A DNA stretch of 64,000 bases from Aspergillus flavus (GCF_009017415.1 NC_092408.1:2790001-2854000), one strand, 5' to 3'. Counted from the stretch's first letter, positions 1 to 12,840 are shown. Made by a program: numbers and translations. Notes: generated by a model not told the origin, from the letters alone.

Positions 1-339
1 TTTCGACATTGGCAAAGAGGATACGACGTGATACTAAGTGAAAACAACTAAAGACTGCGTGTTTATGTCGGTGTGTTACAGGGCTATGCTTAGGCTGCGG
101 AACATAAAACTAACAACTCGTGGTAGGACTCCCTGGTTGCTTACTATTCCTTTAGTGGATTCCTATGTCTATTCCAATCGAGGATCTAAAATAAAGTTCT
201 ATAGCAACTCAAGAGCGGGGAGTACGTATACAGTTGACCTTTTACAAGGTTGCCAATTACCGCGTGGGTTAACGTAAACTTTCTAGTGTCTATGTATGCA
301 CAGTAGCAAGTCCCATAGAACCAGGTCAAGGTAAATCAA
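1..339. other. Gene-poor left edge
   Basis: No recognisable gene. A 79-codon open frame on the plus strand (38-277) has no family signature and no clear codon bias, so it is not called. This stretch is the 3' flank of the minus-strand hydrolase that follows. Confidence 0.5.
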
Positions 340-1245
340 TCAATAAAGAGAAATCTCTTCATAGATCATCTGAGGGCACTCCAAGGGAATCAAATGCTTC
401 ACACTCTCAACAACCTTCAACGAAGTTTTGACCCCACTTTCTTCAAGGATTCGGCAAACCTCAGCCTCGACTCGCTCTCTTGGCTCGACAACATCCAGCT
501 CCCCAACAAGAACACTCGCCCGAATACCAGCATGACCAATGATGCCCAGAGCCCTCCTTACACTCCCAGAAACATCTTCCGCCATCCCATACGTAGGCCA
601 AGCTTTTTTGGCAAGGTTACTCCCACTCAAGCTGTCATGGACCACCAACTCGATATCGTCTTCACTTAAGTTCTTAGTGTTTGCGAGTACGTTCTTAACG
701 GTCCACCTTACAGACTCCTCTGTCTCGTAGGCAACCTTTTGCTGTTCTTTCATCTCCGGTGGGAGGCTGAGGGCTGTTGGCGGGGCGGGGGCTACTAGAA
801 CCAAGCCTTTCAATTCTCGAAGCAGATTCTCATTCAGGGTAGATAGCGTAGCCAGGGCTACTTTCGCTCCCATAGAATGACCCACGAATATAAAACCGTG
901 GTTTAAAAGGTGATTCGTGCTAGCATCTTGCTTCAACTTCTCAAGTGCGAGTGCAACGTCGGACGCCATTGCCGTAATTGAATATGCCGTTCCATGTTCC
1001 TCAGATGGACCCATTGACTGACCCCAGCCCCGAAGGTCGAACGCAAGAATCGGATAGGTAGTATCCAGGGAAGTCGGTGAGCCGGGCGATGTGAGCTTGT
1101 GCCATGTCGAAGAAGACCCGCCCCAGTAGTGGAGGAGAACTAGAAGTGGCTTTTGGTTGTCGGTTGAAGGTCGAGAGATACGCGCGTGGAGTGATACGTC
1201 AGACGATATCTTGAGGAAGATGGACTCCATTTTATTAATATTCAA
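340..1245 (-). CDS. Alpha/beta hydrolase
   Basis: Single-exon protein of 301 residues with an alpha/beta-hydrolase fold. The oxyanion region HYWGGSSSTW lies near residue 39, the nucleophile elbow GHSMG near residue 123, the likely acid Asp in GELDVVEP near residue 250, and the His in VKHLIPLE near residue 285, so the triad looks complete. There is no signal peptide; the enzyme should be cytosolic. Met6 is an alternative start. Its substrate cannot be read from the sequence. It lies about 500 bases downstream of the prenyltransferase on the same strand and could act in the same pathway (ester or lactone hydrolysis, product release), but this is inference from position. Intact. Confidence 0.85.
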   Translation of the reverse strand: MNINKMESIFLKISSDVSLHARISRPSTDNQKPLLVLLHYWGGSSSTWHKLTSPGSPTSLDTTYPILAFDLRGWGQSMGPSEEHGTAYSITAMASDVALALEKLKQDASTNHLLNHGFIFVGHSMGAKVALATLSTLNENLLRELKGLVLVAPAPPTALSLPPEMKEQQKVAYETEESVRWTVKNVLANTKNLSEDDIELVVHDSLSGSNLAKKAWPTYGMAEDVSGSVRRALGIIGHAGIRASVLVGELDVVEPRERVEAEVCRILEESGVKTSLKVVESVKHLIPLECPQMIYEEISLY

Positions 1246-1742
1246 GTTGTTGCTTGTGTGAATGTCTTTCAGTATGCTTGTTCCAGGCTATTTACACTGT
1301 GATCAACCCTCCATATATAATGCTATATCTAGATTGTTGGTCTCTTCGAATTGATTCCTTATGACTCATATGCTTACAAAATACATTGTTGAGACGTTAT
1401 TTGGAATTATGTCCCCATCATCATTTATATAGTACCTATGTCAGCAAATGCGGAATGATACCGCTGGGCACATAAGCATTCTAGAGTCAACTATCGAATC
1501 TAGTTGAAGTAAGCACTAGGTGATCCTGTCAGCAGTTTGGTTGGCCTTATTGGTGGGTAGGCTAGAGTGGGTCTGAATGCTTAGCATTAACCTAATCCGG
1601 GCTGAGATGGACAAAGTCGAGATTGGATACTGATGTAGAGCGAAACTAGTATGTTGGCATGTTTACCTTGATATAGGCTTGTAGGATGTAGATTAGGTTG
1701 GGTGGATAGCGATGTATTCATTAGAACATTTACTGCCCCTAG
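1246..1742. other. Intergenic, hydrolase to DMATS
   Basis: No gene seen. It is the 3' end of the prenyltransferase gene plus the promoter of the hydrolase. The sequence is AT-rich, with TATATAAT at about 1314 in the hydrolase upstream region. Confidence 0.5.
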
Positions 1743-3090
1743 CTAGTGATAATAAACAGTAATATATGGCCCCGTAGCATCAGAGTAGGAGAAGGATATC
1801 CACGCTTGCAGGTCGGTGCAGTCATTCAGGTCCATATGTGGTCTAAAGCACAAATTATTAGCTTATTTCTAAAGACTTGCAGATATTCAAGACGAGGCAA
1901 ACTTACACATAAGAAGCCAAATTGTCAATGTATGATTGTGCGTGCTCGTGGAGCCCATGTCGTTTAAAGAATTCGACCATGACCTTTGCGACATCCAGAT
2001 CATTCATTCCAGTCGTAGGGAAATAGATCTTGGGTTGTGGATATGCCTTACCGGGAAGTATCTCCAGGTTGAACAACATTGGAACAATATTGGATGGATC
2101 ACCTGGGTTTCCAGGTCGGTTCTTCTGTTCACGCAGGCCATCCTGAATATCGAAAGAATTCCATAGATCGCGGACCATGGCAAGTCCTCTCATCGTCTCA
2201 GGATCTGTTATCCGGTTGCCGAGAGTCCACATGCTTACGGCATTCTCAAAGTTGACTTGGAACAGCGCGATGTAAATTTTGAATCGAGTTTTGTGAGGCT
2301 CGACGAGGTCGCAGGATATCCAGTATGGGGCGGCAGTGGCCAGGACTGAGGTGAAGTACTCCTCGATCATGTTCATGGATTCACTGAAAGCACGCGTTTT
2401 ATCCACGTTCCGCACCGCGTTGAACATCAACTGCGTGCGAGGAATGCCGGTGGCCAACGATTTCAGTTGAGGGTATAAGTATAACTTGACCGTCACGTCA
2501 TCCTTGTTGAAATCTAGTGCTAGAAGGCTCTGTGACTTGGCCGGCTCATCATCCAATATTGCTCGCTCTAGAAGTGTATTTTCTTCTTGATCAGTCAATG
2601 ATACCTCATTCACTAGCTGGTGATATAGTTGCAAGTCCAGTTTAATATTCAGCTGCTTGAAGCGGTTCAGGACCTTGCCGAGACAATGTCTGTTGCATAC
2701 ATCGCGACTGGTACTAGCAATGAATGTTGTCGGCTCGAAGCCCATTCGTACAGTCTTTCCGGTCTTTGTAAAGTTTTGACTGAATTCCAGTGGCCCTAGT
2801 CCGCTGAGGACACTTTTGTAGAGCTTACTGCGTTGAATATCAGGCCATGGTCCAAGAAAAGGTATGACGTGTAGACCATAGAGACACAAGTGTTGATACT
2901 GCTGGTGAACATTGTATTTGCACTGTGATAGGAGCTTCCCTAGCATCGGTGCTGTGTTCTGCCACCATTGGTCCTGGTCAAAATCTGGAAATCTCAGATA
3001 TTTACTGAGAATACCATATGGTCGTGGTTCATCAGTATCACCCGATGTTTGTGGCCTGTCGCTGCCTCTCGACAGCGTATAGGTAGTCAT
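1743..3090 (-). CDS. DMATS-type aromatic prenyltransferase
   Basis: Joined as complement(1743..1842,1907..3090), 427 residues, with one 64-base intron (donor GTAAGT, branch GCTAAT, acceptor TTTAG). The intron is needed: unspliced, the frame stops early, whereas exon 2 supplies the family tail ending GPYITVYYH. Members of the tryptophan dimethylallyltransferase family (ABBA fold) move a prenyl group from DMAPP to an indole ring without a metal-binding DDxxD motif; none is present here. GPLEFSQNF holds Glu102, matching by position the conserved Glu that activates the indole in FgaPT2-like enzymes. KIYFP near the C-terminus is also typical. The start chosen is the Met of MTTYTLSRG; the frame is open 35 codons further upstream but that extension is not family-like. 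Divergent from the NRPS, so it probably prenylates tryptophan or the NRPS dipeptide. Confidence 0.9.
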
Positions 3091-4743
3091 AGCCGATGCA
3101 AGATAAGGTGATATGGAGCTTGGGAATGAGAGGAAGGTGAGCAACGGAGGACATCCGGTGAAGTTGGAGATGTATGAGCGCCCGACTTCTGTCAAGAGCT
3201 ATAGGCAGCTACACGGTCTTTGTGCCAGATTGGGTGGGCTGCCAAGTGCACCATGGAGACACAGTGTATCTGGACACAGCAAGTCATGGTTAATGATTGC
3301 AGCTACTCTCAGAATAGGTGATTGTAGGTGAGGGGTATTCAACACAGTAAGCGGATGTACATGGCCGGATCTTGTCGTTTCACAGTGCGACACGATAGAA
3401 ATACTCCGACTTCTTGATTCCGAAGCTTACTATCAAACTCAACGGAAGGTTTGCCGGCAGAATGAACGCTGGATCCACTCCTCAGCAGGATGTACATCAT
3501 CTTGCCTGGAATTCTTTTAGTTTTCTAGCTTCTACTTAAGGTCGTGGGTAAAGCAAATGACCTGCCAGAAACTTCAGGCGTTGGATAGTTGCATGATTCA
3601 GTATACAGAAGTGGGTTATTTCCCATGGATAGTATTGGAGCAACAAAAACAAAGCCAGGAAATCTTTCTCCGAATATGTCCAACAACAAGCGTCCCGATA
3701 CAAAGGTAGGGGTGGTACGACTGGTACTTACATGAGAAGTAGAAAGAAGCACAAGCCTCAGGGGTTACAACGGCATCTATGCTAAATGCCCTTACAAATC
3801 TATGCTTGTGGCCAGATACCCTTACTACGCGCTGATTTGTATTCAAGCACAAATTACCAACTCGGGGATTAAATGCTCCTGGCGGTCAGGCTTTCTCTGT
3901 TGCATATGTATATTGAAACCTGCAGTGCCGTTGTCCAATGAGGACAGTCGACTGCATGCGGAGAATATCACGCAAACTCCCATTGAAGCAATACAATGAT
4001 AGAAGCTTAGAGGGGTCTCAGCTGCGGCAACTTGGCAGTACATTCAACCAGTCACTGTTCTGCTGAGGTATATGTTCAGTGGACAGTTGGAATTAGGCTA
4101 GCTGTACGGGTTCTGGAGTATGCTCAGCACTCAATATCTTATGACAAAGGGCAGGAGTGCCTCCTGGTGCCTTCAAGGGCGACCGTGTGAATACATATAT
4201 TCCGAAAATGAGGGACGGCTTCTCTCCTAAGTGACATACCCCGGTGCGCAAATTCTTTCAGTGGACTATCCGAATAAGAATGCGAGCTGGCTGCTTGCTT
4301 GCATAGTGCAAGTCTTAGCTTGAGCTATATCAGAATTCAACAGGATATACCGAGCACAGGTACCGACGGAGTTATGTGTAACTCTCTGTATTCCATTCTT
4401 ACCTATATTTGTACAATGTCAGTGTGTTCGATACCAGGCTATTTACATATCTACATATCTTAACACTGGTAGTTGACCACCGGAGAAGCCGAGACCTTGT
4501 GAAGGTGAGAGGATCAAATAATATGCACAATTCCTATGTCATATAGATAGAGAGTAATATATTCCCCATGGTACCTCCTTTGCTAACGGGCAAATATCGA
4601 AAGAATTGGCCATATCCGGGGATGATTTCTCAAATGCATTGAATGAGACCAAGAAATATCTGTTTCGTGTAGAGGTCGCACTCGTTTTCTCGCGATTCTG
4701 TTTGTTGCACAGAAGCCTACAAATACGATATACCATCGTTAAA
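3091..4743. promoter_or_regulatory. Divergent DMATS/NRPS promoter region
   Basis: About 1.65 kb separate the two divergent start codons. Several short open frames on both strands (3113-4043) show no family signature and no splice pattern that would join them. The region most likely carries shared control sites. No pathway-specific binding site could be named by eye, and no regulator gene lies inside the cluster. Confidence 0.5.
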
Positions 4744-7700
4744 ATGCTAAACTCAGATGATGAAGCTGACACAAACGCTTCATATCAATGTATATTTCCA
4801 AGGCTGGCTACTTGCGGAGCCGCGAGTACAGATGCCGGTTGTGTCGTTCCTGAACAAAGTGAAAGAAGTGCCGTGTTTGGGAGTGAACAGAATACAGCAT
4901 CTCTCTATCACACCTCACTTGTTGCCTGGTCAATTCTACTTGCGGAATATACAGACTTGAAGAATGTTTGCTTTGGGGTTTTCCCATGCGAGGACAGCGA
5001 TATCTCCAGTATACAGCAGTGGGAAGCAGTGATAGACTCGCAGTTGCCAATTTCGGACGCGGTAACCCTCAGAAGCACACGACGATGGCTACTCGAGGAT
5101 CCCGCCCGCCTTGAGGTATTCAACACTTGTATCGTGTTTAGTCCGAATGATCCGCAGGAAGCCTCCTGCTTCAAGTCACTACGGAGCATTGAAAAGGTGA
5201 TGCATATCATGGTCTGTCATTACCATAGAAGCTAATAAACTAAGCGTGGTTCAGCTCAGTGACATTGTACTTCTCGTTGAGCCTCTTTCACCTACGCCAC
5301 AGCTTTCGCTTCGATATGGCTCCTCTGCTCTCAACGATGTTCATGCTCAAAACATTGCTAGTATGCTAAAGCAAATAATACATAATTTGACCAATAGTCC
5401 AAGTCGGCCACTCGTCGACTCGTGTCTGTTAAGCAAGCACCACCAGGATCAAATAGCCCGATGGAACAGCGATGCGCCAGCCGTTCCGCTGGACAGTTGC
5501 ATTCATACCCTCTTTCGCGTTCAATGCATGTTGCAACCAGACGCGCAGGCAATTTGCGCTTGGGATGGAACTATAACATATCGTGAGCTTGATAGGTTGT
5601 CGTCGGCTGTACAAGGGTTATTGCAGCCTTATAACCCTGCACCCAATTCGGTCGTACCGATTCTCTTTAAGAAATCTAAATGGGCCGTCGTTGCCATGCT
5701 CGGAGTGCTCAAAGCAGGCGCTGCCTTTTCCATGTTGGATCCATCTTACCCGACTAAACGGCTAGTGGATATATGTCACGATGTCGATGCAAAGGTGCTA
5801 GTCTGTTCGGAAGAGCTGTCTATAGACGTTTCAGGAAACATACTTACAATCGGTGATCATAATATTGCAAACGCAAGTTACTCTGCGGTACACCCAGTAA
5901 AGACGGCTTCACATGATGCGGCATATGTGGTGTACACATCAGGCTCTACAGGTGCGCCTAAAGGCATTATCATAGAACATGGCTCATTTTGTACCAACGT
6001 CATGGCCAGTAGCCGGGCCCAGAACCTTGATCGATCATCTCGAATCTTGCAGTTTGCTTCATATGCGTTTGATGTCAGCATCCACGAATGCCTGACCCCA
6101 TTATTGCTAGGGGGGTGTGTTTGTATTCCCTCCGAATCACAACGTGTCAACAGTTTGAAAGAGGCTGTCAGAAGCCTAGGTGTGAACTGGATGGAGCTAA
6201 CGCCATCGGTGGCTAGACTCTGGCAGCCAGAAGACATTCCAACGGTGAGTACTCTTGTGTTGGGTGGAGAGCCTATGCTACCTAGTGATGTCTCTCAATG
6301 GAAGGACAAGGTTCGACTGGTATGCGCGTACGGGCCGGCAGAGTGCACTATCGTGTCAACGGTACAGTCATGCGTTCAGGACTTGGGGAATATTGGTGTT
6401 TCGCCTGGTGGCACCTGTTGGATCGCATCACAGGATAACCACCAACGGCTCATGCCAGTTGGTTGTGTTGGAGAGCTAATTATAGGCGGCCCAATTGTAG
6501 GACGAGGATACTTGAAACGACCATGTCTGACAAAAAATGCCTTCATCATAAATCCGGAGTGGGCGTCGTTATTCAGACTTGACGAGACATACCGACTCTA
6601 CAAAACTGGCGACCTAGTCCGATATAACTACGACGGAACAATTGCGTACATTGGACGAAAGGATACCCAAGTCAAGTTGAATGGACAGAGAGTTGAGCTC
6701 GGCGAAGTTGAATATCAAGCACGACAATGCTTCCATGATGCCGTAATTGCTGCTGAAATTGCTGCTCCAGCAGGGCGTAAGCCAACCCTAATCCTCTTTA
6801 TTGCTCCAAGGCAAGAGTACTCCATTCAAATGGATTGCAAAACGCTGCTATACCCGCCGAGCGCTGTTTTCCTGGGACAGGCTCAAGCAGCAAGGTCTGG
6901 CCTACAAAATGTTCTTCCAAGGCATATGATACCCACAGCATACATCGAACTAGTAGCTATGCCTATTTCACGCACAGGGAAGGTCGACCGGAGGGTTCTG
7001 CGTGAAGCTATCGAGAATGTCTCGGAGGACGACTTCAGAGCTTACTATCCAACACCACACAATAATATGATTAACTCACCGAATACCCCTGTCCTGGATC
7101 AGTTGCGGTACCTCTTTTCCGCGGCACTTGATATTCCAGAAGACAAGATTGGACCCAATGACAGTTTCTTCCAGCTTGGCGGCGACTCAGTCAGTGCTAT
7201 CAAACTTGTCGGGGATGCCCGAGACCAGGGTTTGAAGATGACAGTAGAAGCGTTGTTCAGACAACAGACTATCTGTAAACTAGAAACATGCACCCATCAG
7301 ACATCCGGTAGCATTGATACACCCATCTCAGCCTTTTCATTGCTTGATCCATCAAGCAAGGCCACATACATTGCTCAAGCAACTGAGCAATGCTTCGTGT
7401 CCCCAGAACAAATTGAGGATATCTACCCGTGTACGCCTTTACAGGAAGCATTAATGGCGTACAGCTCGAAAAGACCGGGAGCATTCCAGGCTACATTTCG
7501 CTTTCGCCTTCCGCAGCAACTGGATATACTTCGTCTGAAGGAAGCATGGATAACTGTGATTGCTGCCAACCCAATATTGCGAACTCGCATTGTTCACTCT
7601 GAGACTGGGGCTCTTCAGGTAGTATTGCGTCCTGACGAACCACTACAGTGGGACTTGATATACGACGTAAACGAAATCCCTGGATCGTTCATGTCTTATG

Positions 7701-10700
7701 GTGCACCGCTTATTAACGTAGCTGTCGTGAGTGACACAGGAGGGAAGCCGGACCGGACATTTTGTCTCATGATGCACCATGCTATATTTGATGGATGGTC
7801 GTATGCTCTGATTCTTAGCGCCGTTGAGGGTGCGTATAAGCACATGAATGCCGTTCAACGGCCTTTCACTCCGTTCATCAAACACATAATGAGTTGCAAT
7901 TACGAATCTGCTAGGGACTTCTGGTGTTCCGAATTTAAAGATACGCAAGCAGTTCCATTCCCTGTTCCACCCTTTACCTCTGGACACATGGTCAATTCCA
8001 TCACCACAGTGCAACGCCAAATCCACATATCGGAATGGCTAGGTGGCTGTTATACGCCATCAACAATAATTCAGCTTGCCTTTGCCATGCTTATAGCCTG
8101 GCGTACTAGTTCCATGGATGTTGTATTCGGTCTAACCGTTACTGGGCGTAATGCTCCAGTACCTGGAGTACATGAAACGACTGGTCCAACTATTGCAACA
8201 TTTCCTCTGCGTACAATACTTCATGGGAGATTGAATGTCGCGGACTCCCTCGTACTCATGCAAAACCACATAACAAGGCTCATCCCCTTTGAGCAGACAG
8301 GGTTACAACGCATAAAGTCACTTAGTTCCGAGACAGCCAGCGCCTGTCAATTCCAAAGTCTCTTGGTTATACAACCTGCCACAAATCGAAAATCACAAAG
8401 AATACTCTCCGAATGCCCTTCCAATGAGTACGAGCAAGTTAAGTTCAGCACATGTCCGTTAACTCTAGTGTGTGAACTTGAGGCGGACAAGCTGTCAATA
8501 AAGGCCGTGTTTGACAATGCAGTCGTGGTTGCTGATGGTATGCAGAGGATGCTGGATCAATTGGAGTATCTTGTTGACATGATAACCAAATCTCCAACCT
8601 CGAAAATCGAGAGCATTATCCCACGTCCCTCTAACATCTATCCTGATGCATTTCGCCAAGGCCAGTCATGGAGTGCATACATCGAGAAGAAAGCTTATGA
8701 TTATTTCGATGGAGAGGTATCTGTCGTTGTTGACACCATAGTACCGAAAGGAGGCTCCAATCAACATACCGTTATGTTCATTTGCGAAGCTGACCAGAAC
8801 TGTGAATCGGCCGAACTATCAGATTTATTCACACGGCCTACAGACCAAGTGAGATGGCAGCTTCATCAATTGATCTGTAGCCTACAGGAATCCCTCCCCT
8901 GTTCTGTGGTCCCATCACTATGTCTTCCAATCCATTCCATGCCATTAGACGCATTCGGGCAACCAGATAGGTCTCGTTTATGCGAGGAAGCCTCTTCCAA
9001 GTCACATTGTTTCTTACGCTCGTTGATGGTCCCTGCCAACAACCAGATCGACTATAACATACTGCCAGGAGAAGCACGACTTCGAACAGCTGTTGCTCAT
9101 GTCCTTGGTATGGAGCCAAAAAATATAAGTCCCAAAGATGACTTTTTCGCTCTTGGTGGCGATTCAATTTCTGCAATGCAGGTCGTTTCCCTTTGTAGAA
9201 AGCACCACCTGTCGTTGACAGCATCAGATATATTCGACGGGAAGAGCATCGAAACCATTGCATCAAGTGTGAAGCCTCTCACCTTATACACACCTCCATC
9301 GACTCCTGGAAGTGACCGTAGTTTGGGGGCGCGTTTCCCGCTTCTTTCTTTGAAATCCGATAGTGATATGGAGGTCCTTGAATCCGCAATCATGGCTACA
9401 TATGACTTTCAAAGCATGGATTCCATTGAAGATGTGTATCCTTGCAGTGAATCACATCAGGGGCTTCTGCCAACGCAAATGCTGCAACCATTCATTTATC
9501 AGTCTTATACTATATGGGAGGTCACCACTGGTAGCATGGCCTCTCCTGTATGCCCCATTAAATTGCGCAATGCTTGGTTTAACATTGCGCGTCGTCATCC
9601 CGCGTTAAGGACACATCTCATAGAGAGTCCACTGTCTGTCGGCATCCACCAGAAGATCCATATCGTGCATGAAGACTATGTGACAGATATCCCGATCATT
9701 TCTTGTGCAGATGAGCAGGTCTTTGCAGAGCTACGGAAGCCCTTCCTCCAAACTAGTGCTAAGATATATTATCCGCATGCGTTTACAATTTGCCAATCGA
9801 TTTCTGGTCGTGTGTTCTGCAAGCTCGAGGGTGGGCAGGCCTTTCTTGATGCCGCTTCTGTCTTGATCATTTTGCATGAGCTATCAGAGGCGTATGATGG
9901 ACAGCTATCCCCTCTTCCTGGTCCATTATATGGCCCAGCAGTGGCCTGGTTCCAAAGTCTGAGAAATGCCGATGATCGGATGGACTACTGGAGAAGACAA
10001 TTGGAAGCAAGCAGGCCTTGTATTTTTCCAATGCTCAGAGATCAAGACTCACCTACCGAGACCCTCGTCATCACTGAGCATCTCGCCAGTACCGCTACAT
10101 TGATATCATTCTGCACTCTGCATGGGCTCACTGTGACTAATTTGATGCAAGTCGCGTGGGGTTTAACGTTGCGGTACTATACTGAATCTGATGACGTGTG
10201 CTTCGGGGCACTCATGTCAGGAAGAGATTCTCGAATTGCGGATGTCGATAAGATGATAGGACCCTTCTTTAATGTTTTAGTGTGTCAACTCCGCTTTGGA
10301 AGGGAGGACTCGCTACTGGCCATATTACGGAGGAATCAAGTAGAAACCGGTAATCGATTGTTGAACCAGCATTGCTCCCTCATTGAGATATTACGATTTT
10401 CAAAATACTTCGGCCAGCCATTGTTCAATACTTGCATATCAGTTGAGCAGCCATTGTCCATGGACAGCTGCAATGCGAGTCTCTGCTTTAAGGAGTTGGA
10501 AACCCTTGAGCCGACGGAGGTATGTTTCCAACAGTCTCACTGCCTTACCCAGCTGACCGCGCTGAACAGTATGGCCTTATCGCTACCGTTGCGATTGGAC
10601 CAACGGATGTTCGGTTAGGGCTCACCTACAAATCTGACCTACTAACGGAAGAGCAAGCATTCAAGGTGGCCAACCGGTTTAGGGTGTCTCTCATGGAAAT

Positions 10701-10722
10701 CGTGGGATCTTTGGACAATTGA
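4744..10722 (+). CDS. Two-module NRPS, second A domain truncated
   Basis: Joined as 4744..5196, 5255..10519, 10570..10722: 1956 residues. Introns of 58 and 50 bases (GTGATG...TTCAG and GTATGT...AACAG) restore frame at both ends; the first has branch GCTAATAA. Domain order: N-terminal condensation-like remnant (1-230); complete adenylation domain (234-650; YTSGSTG near 378, TGD near 603, GRKD); thiolation (LGGDS near 793); condensation with HHAIFDG near 991; a short stretch matching only the A-domain tail (about 1290-1400, ending DAFGQPDRSRL); thiolation (LGGDS near 1452); terminal condensation-like domain (1540-1956) with GGQAFLDAAS where HHxxxDG is expected. The by-eye specificity residues of the single A domain are D,V,H,E,V,G,A,I,V; I cannot assign a substrate. 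The likely product is a dipeptide or diketopiperazine, with the one A domain loading both carriers or a partner acting in trans. Confidence 0.92.
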
Positions 10723-10961
10723 ATAGATCTGTGGCTGGCAAGTCTGGAGACTGTATATTCACCTACAATCTATTTAATATTAATCTATTCAATACAATAA
10801 TCAAGACTTTTCTTTCTTGGTCTTCCGAACACAATATATTGACTCGCACTAAGTTGAATTCATTTTTTACTCTGTTGACCAAATACAGAAACTAGTAAGA
10901 CATAGAAAAATCTTCATTGTCTCCATTGCAAAGAATCATCACAATAGTACATACCTAGAGT

Positions 10962-12840
10962 TCACTTCAGCTGCAACTCACCCCGTTCAACCACAAGCCG
11001 CAAAACCTCCTTATTCAAACCCGGCCAATGTCTCCTGCCATAAAGAAACCAATAAACAAACGCGAACAAAGTTGACGAAGCGAAAATCGGCAACGCATAA
11101 TTCATGTTCTGGCCCGTCACCGGCCGATAAGAAGGGAACGTCAACCACACAGTGACATACGCCGTGTAAACCAAAGCAAAGATATTAACTGGCAGGCCCC
11201 ATCTACCCATATTCCAGTTCCCTATTGGCATTGGGTCCTTCCGGAAACGGTTATGCACCATGCAGCTAATGGCGATGAAGTAGGATACGAACAAGCCTAT
11301 AGATGAGAGAGCTATGAACGCTCCGAAGGCGGCGGTGCTCGCGATGTTGAGGCATGCTAGGACCATGACTATGAATACGGGGAGCCATACTGCCCGGATG
11401 GGGACGTTGTGTCTTCGGTCAATCTTTGTTTTGGAAGTTAGTTCGGCTTGTATTTTCGGAGGTTGGAGGGGTAGATGCTGGACGGGATGTACGTACGTAT
11501 GAGAACCACTTCGGCAGTGCACCATCCCTTGCCCAGGCCCATGTTAACCGCGAGGCGGATGCAATACTGGCTAGTGTTACGGAAAGCCCAAGAACTAAAA
11601 GCCCGCAGACCATGGCGGTGGCTGCTTGCGTAGATCCCGTGGCATGTTGGCAGATTTCGATGATGGGGAAGCTGGCGTTCAGTGCATCTTCAACTGACCC
11701 CATTGTGAACAGCATGCATATAACAATTGCATACGCAAGGACGGCATTCGTGGCGACGGACCAGACCATCGATCGGGGTACTGCCTCTCGCGCGCGACGG
11801 ACTTCTTCACTCATGTGCACTGCACCGTCGAAGCCTATGATTATCAGTTGGTTTAAGAAAATCAAGCCAGTGTCTAAGATTACTGACCAACGAACCCCCA
11901 TGTCGGTGTTAAAAGCCCGATATTCCATGAGACGAATGGATTATTCCAGCCGGACTGAGCTTGGGTTGTCAAGAAAACATATTCCGGAGTATGACGCGGA
12001 GCTAAAGCAACGAAGAGGACCAAGAAAATAATGAAGAGGACAACGTGAAGAATCCCAGCCAGAAGCTCAATCCATGGAATCAGCTGGAAGGTATACATAT
12101 TCATGAGGCCCTCGACAATGAGTATCGCAAAAATGATCAGTGTCAAATGCCATCGTTCCGGTATGTAATCAGTGTAGTTTGTGATCACTAAACCCTGGAT
12201 TGTAGTCGCCGTAGTATTGGCTACGCCTGCGAGGAGTGAGACCCAGGCGAACCAAGTAACCCAGCCTATATCACATTAATTGTTAGTATGCGGGCTCATT
12301 TTAGTCCGTAAGCAATGTGATGAGCTACCCTGCATCCAGGTGATGAACCTCCTTTGATTTGCCGGTGCCAGGTAATGAGTCCAATGATATTGTGCACCGG
12401 CAATGGGCTGCATGGAGGCCATCTCAGCTAATGAAGCGCATTGTGCCAGAGCTCCAAAGATGACGATCACTATACCCCAAGCTAGAGCTTCGGGTCCTCC
12501 GTTGGTGAGCACTGCGGTTAAATTTCTAGCAACCGCATTAGTGCCGCTTAGCGATGAAAGAAACACGAGTACGTACAAGGCCTGGGTCTCCCAACTGGAC
12601 ATGAATGTCAACGAGAAGAAGAACATTTGCGTGAAATTGAACAGACGCTGGTAATACTTTGTGTTATCCCATCGTGTTCAATCCATACGATATTGTAAAG
12701 CAGCGCACCTTTATTTGAGCCTGACCCGACGTATCGTCATGATGTTGACGATTAGCATCTGAGGCCGCTGGACTCAGGCACTTGTTTGCAGAGGTCTCGA
12801 TATCTGTTTCGGCGACCGCTTTCATCTCATGTTGTTCCAT
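10962..12840 (-). CDS. APC-family amino-acid/choline permease
   Basis: Joined as complement(10962..11423,11497..11834,11888..12265,12329..12656,12709..12840): 545 residues, five exons with introns of 52-73 bases, all joins in frame. About twelve hydrophobic segments. Family landmarks include MSSWE in the first membrane helix, PIAGAQYHW near helix 2, GFDGAVHMSEEV in the middle and KWFSYIDRRHNVP before the last third. This is the fungal GABA/choline/amino-acid permease branch (Uga4/Hnm1-like) of the plasma or vacuolar membrane. It is tail-to-tail with the NRPS, only 239 bases away, so it may import a precursor, though it could be an unrelated neighbour. The first intron has the weak donor GTGCGC. 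Substrate not assignable. Confidence 0.9.

Noticed and set aside
4606..4743. 46 extra in-frame codons upstream of the NRPS start
   Set aside because: They have no likeness to NRPS N-termini, whereas the Met at 4744 has a good context and leads into a QCIFPRL-type start typical of these enzymes.
10520..10618. Apparent early stop of the NRPS at 10618, suggesting truncation
   Set aside because: A GTATGT...AACAG intron (10520-10569) restores frame and yields the normal end of the condensation domain, so the gene is complete.
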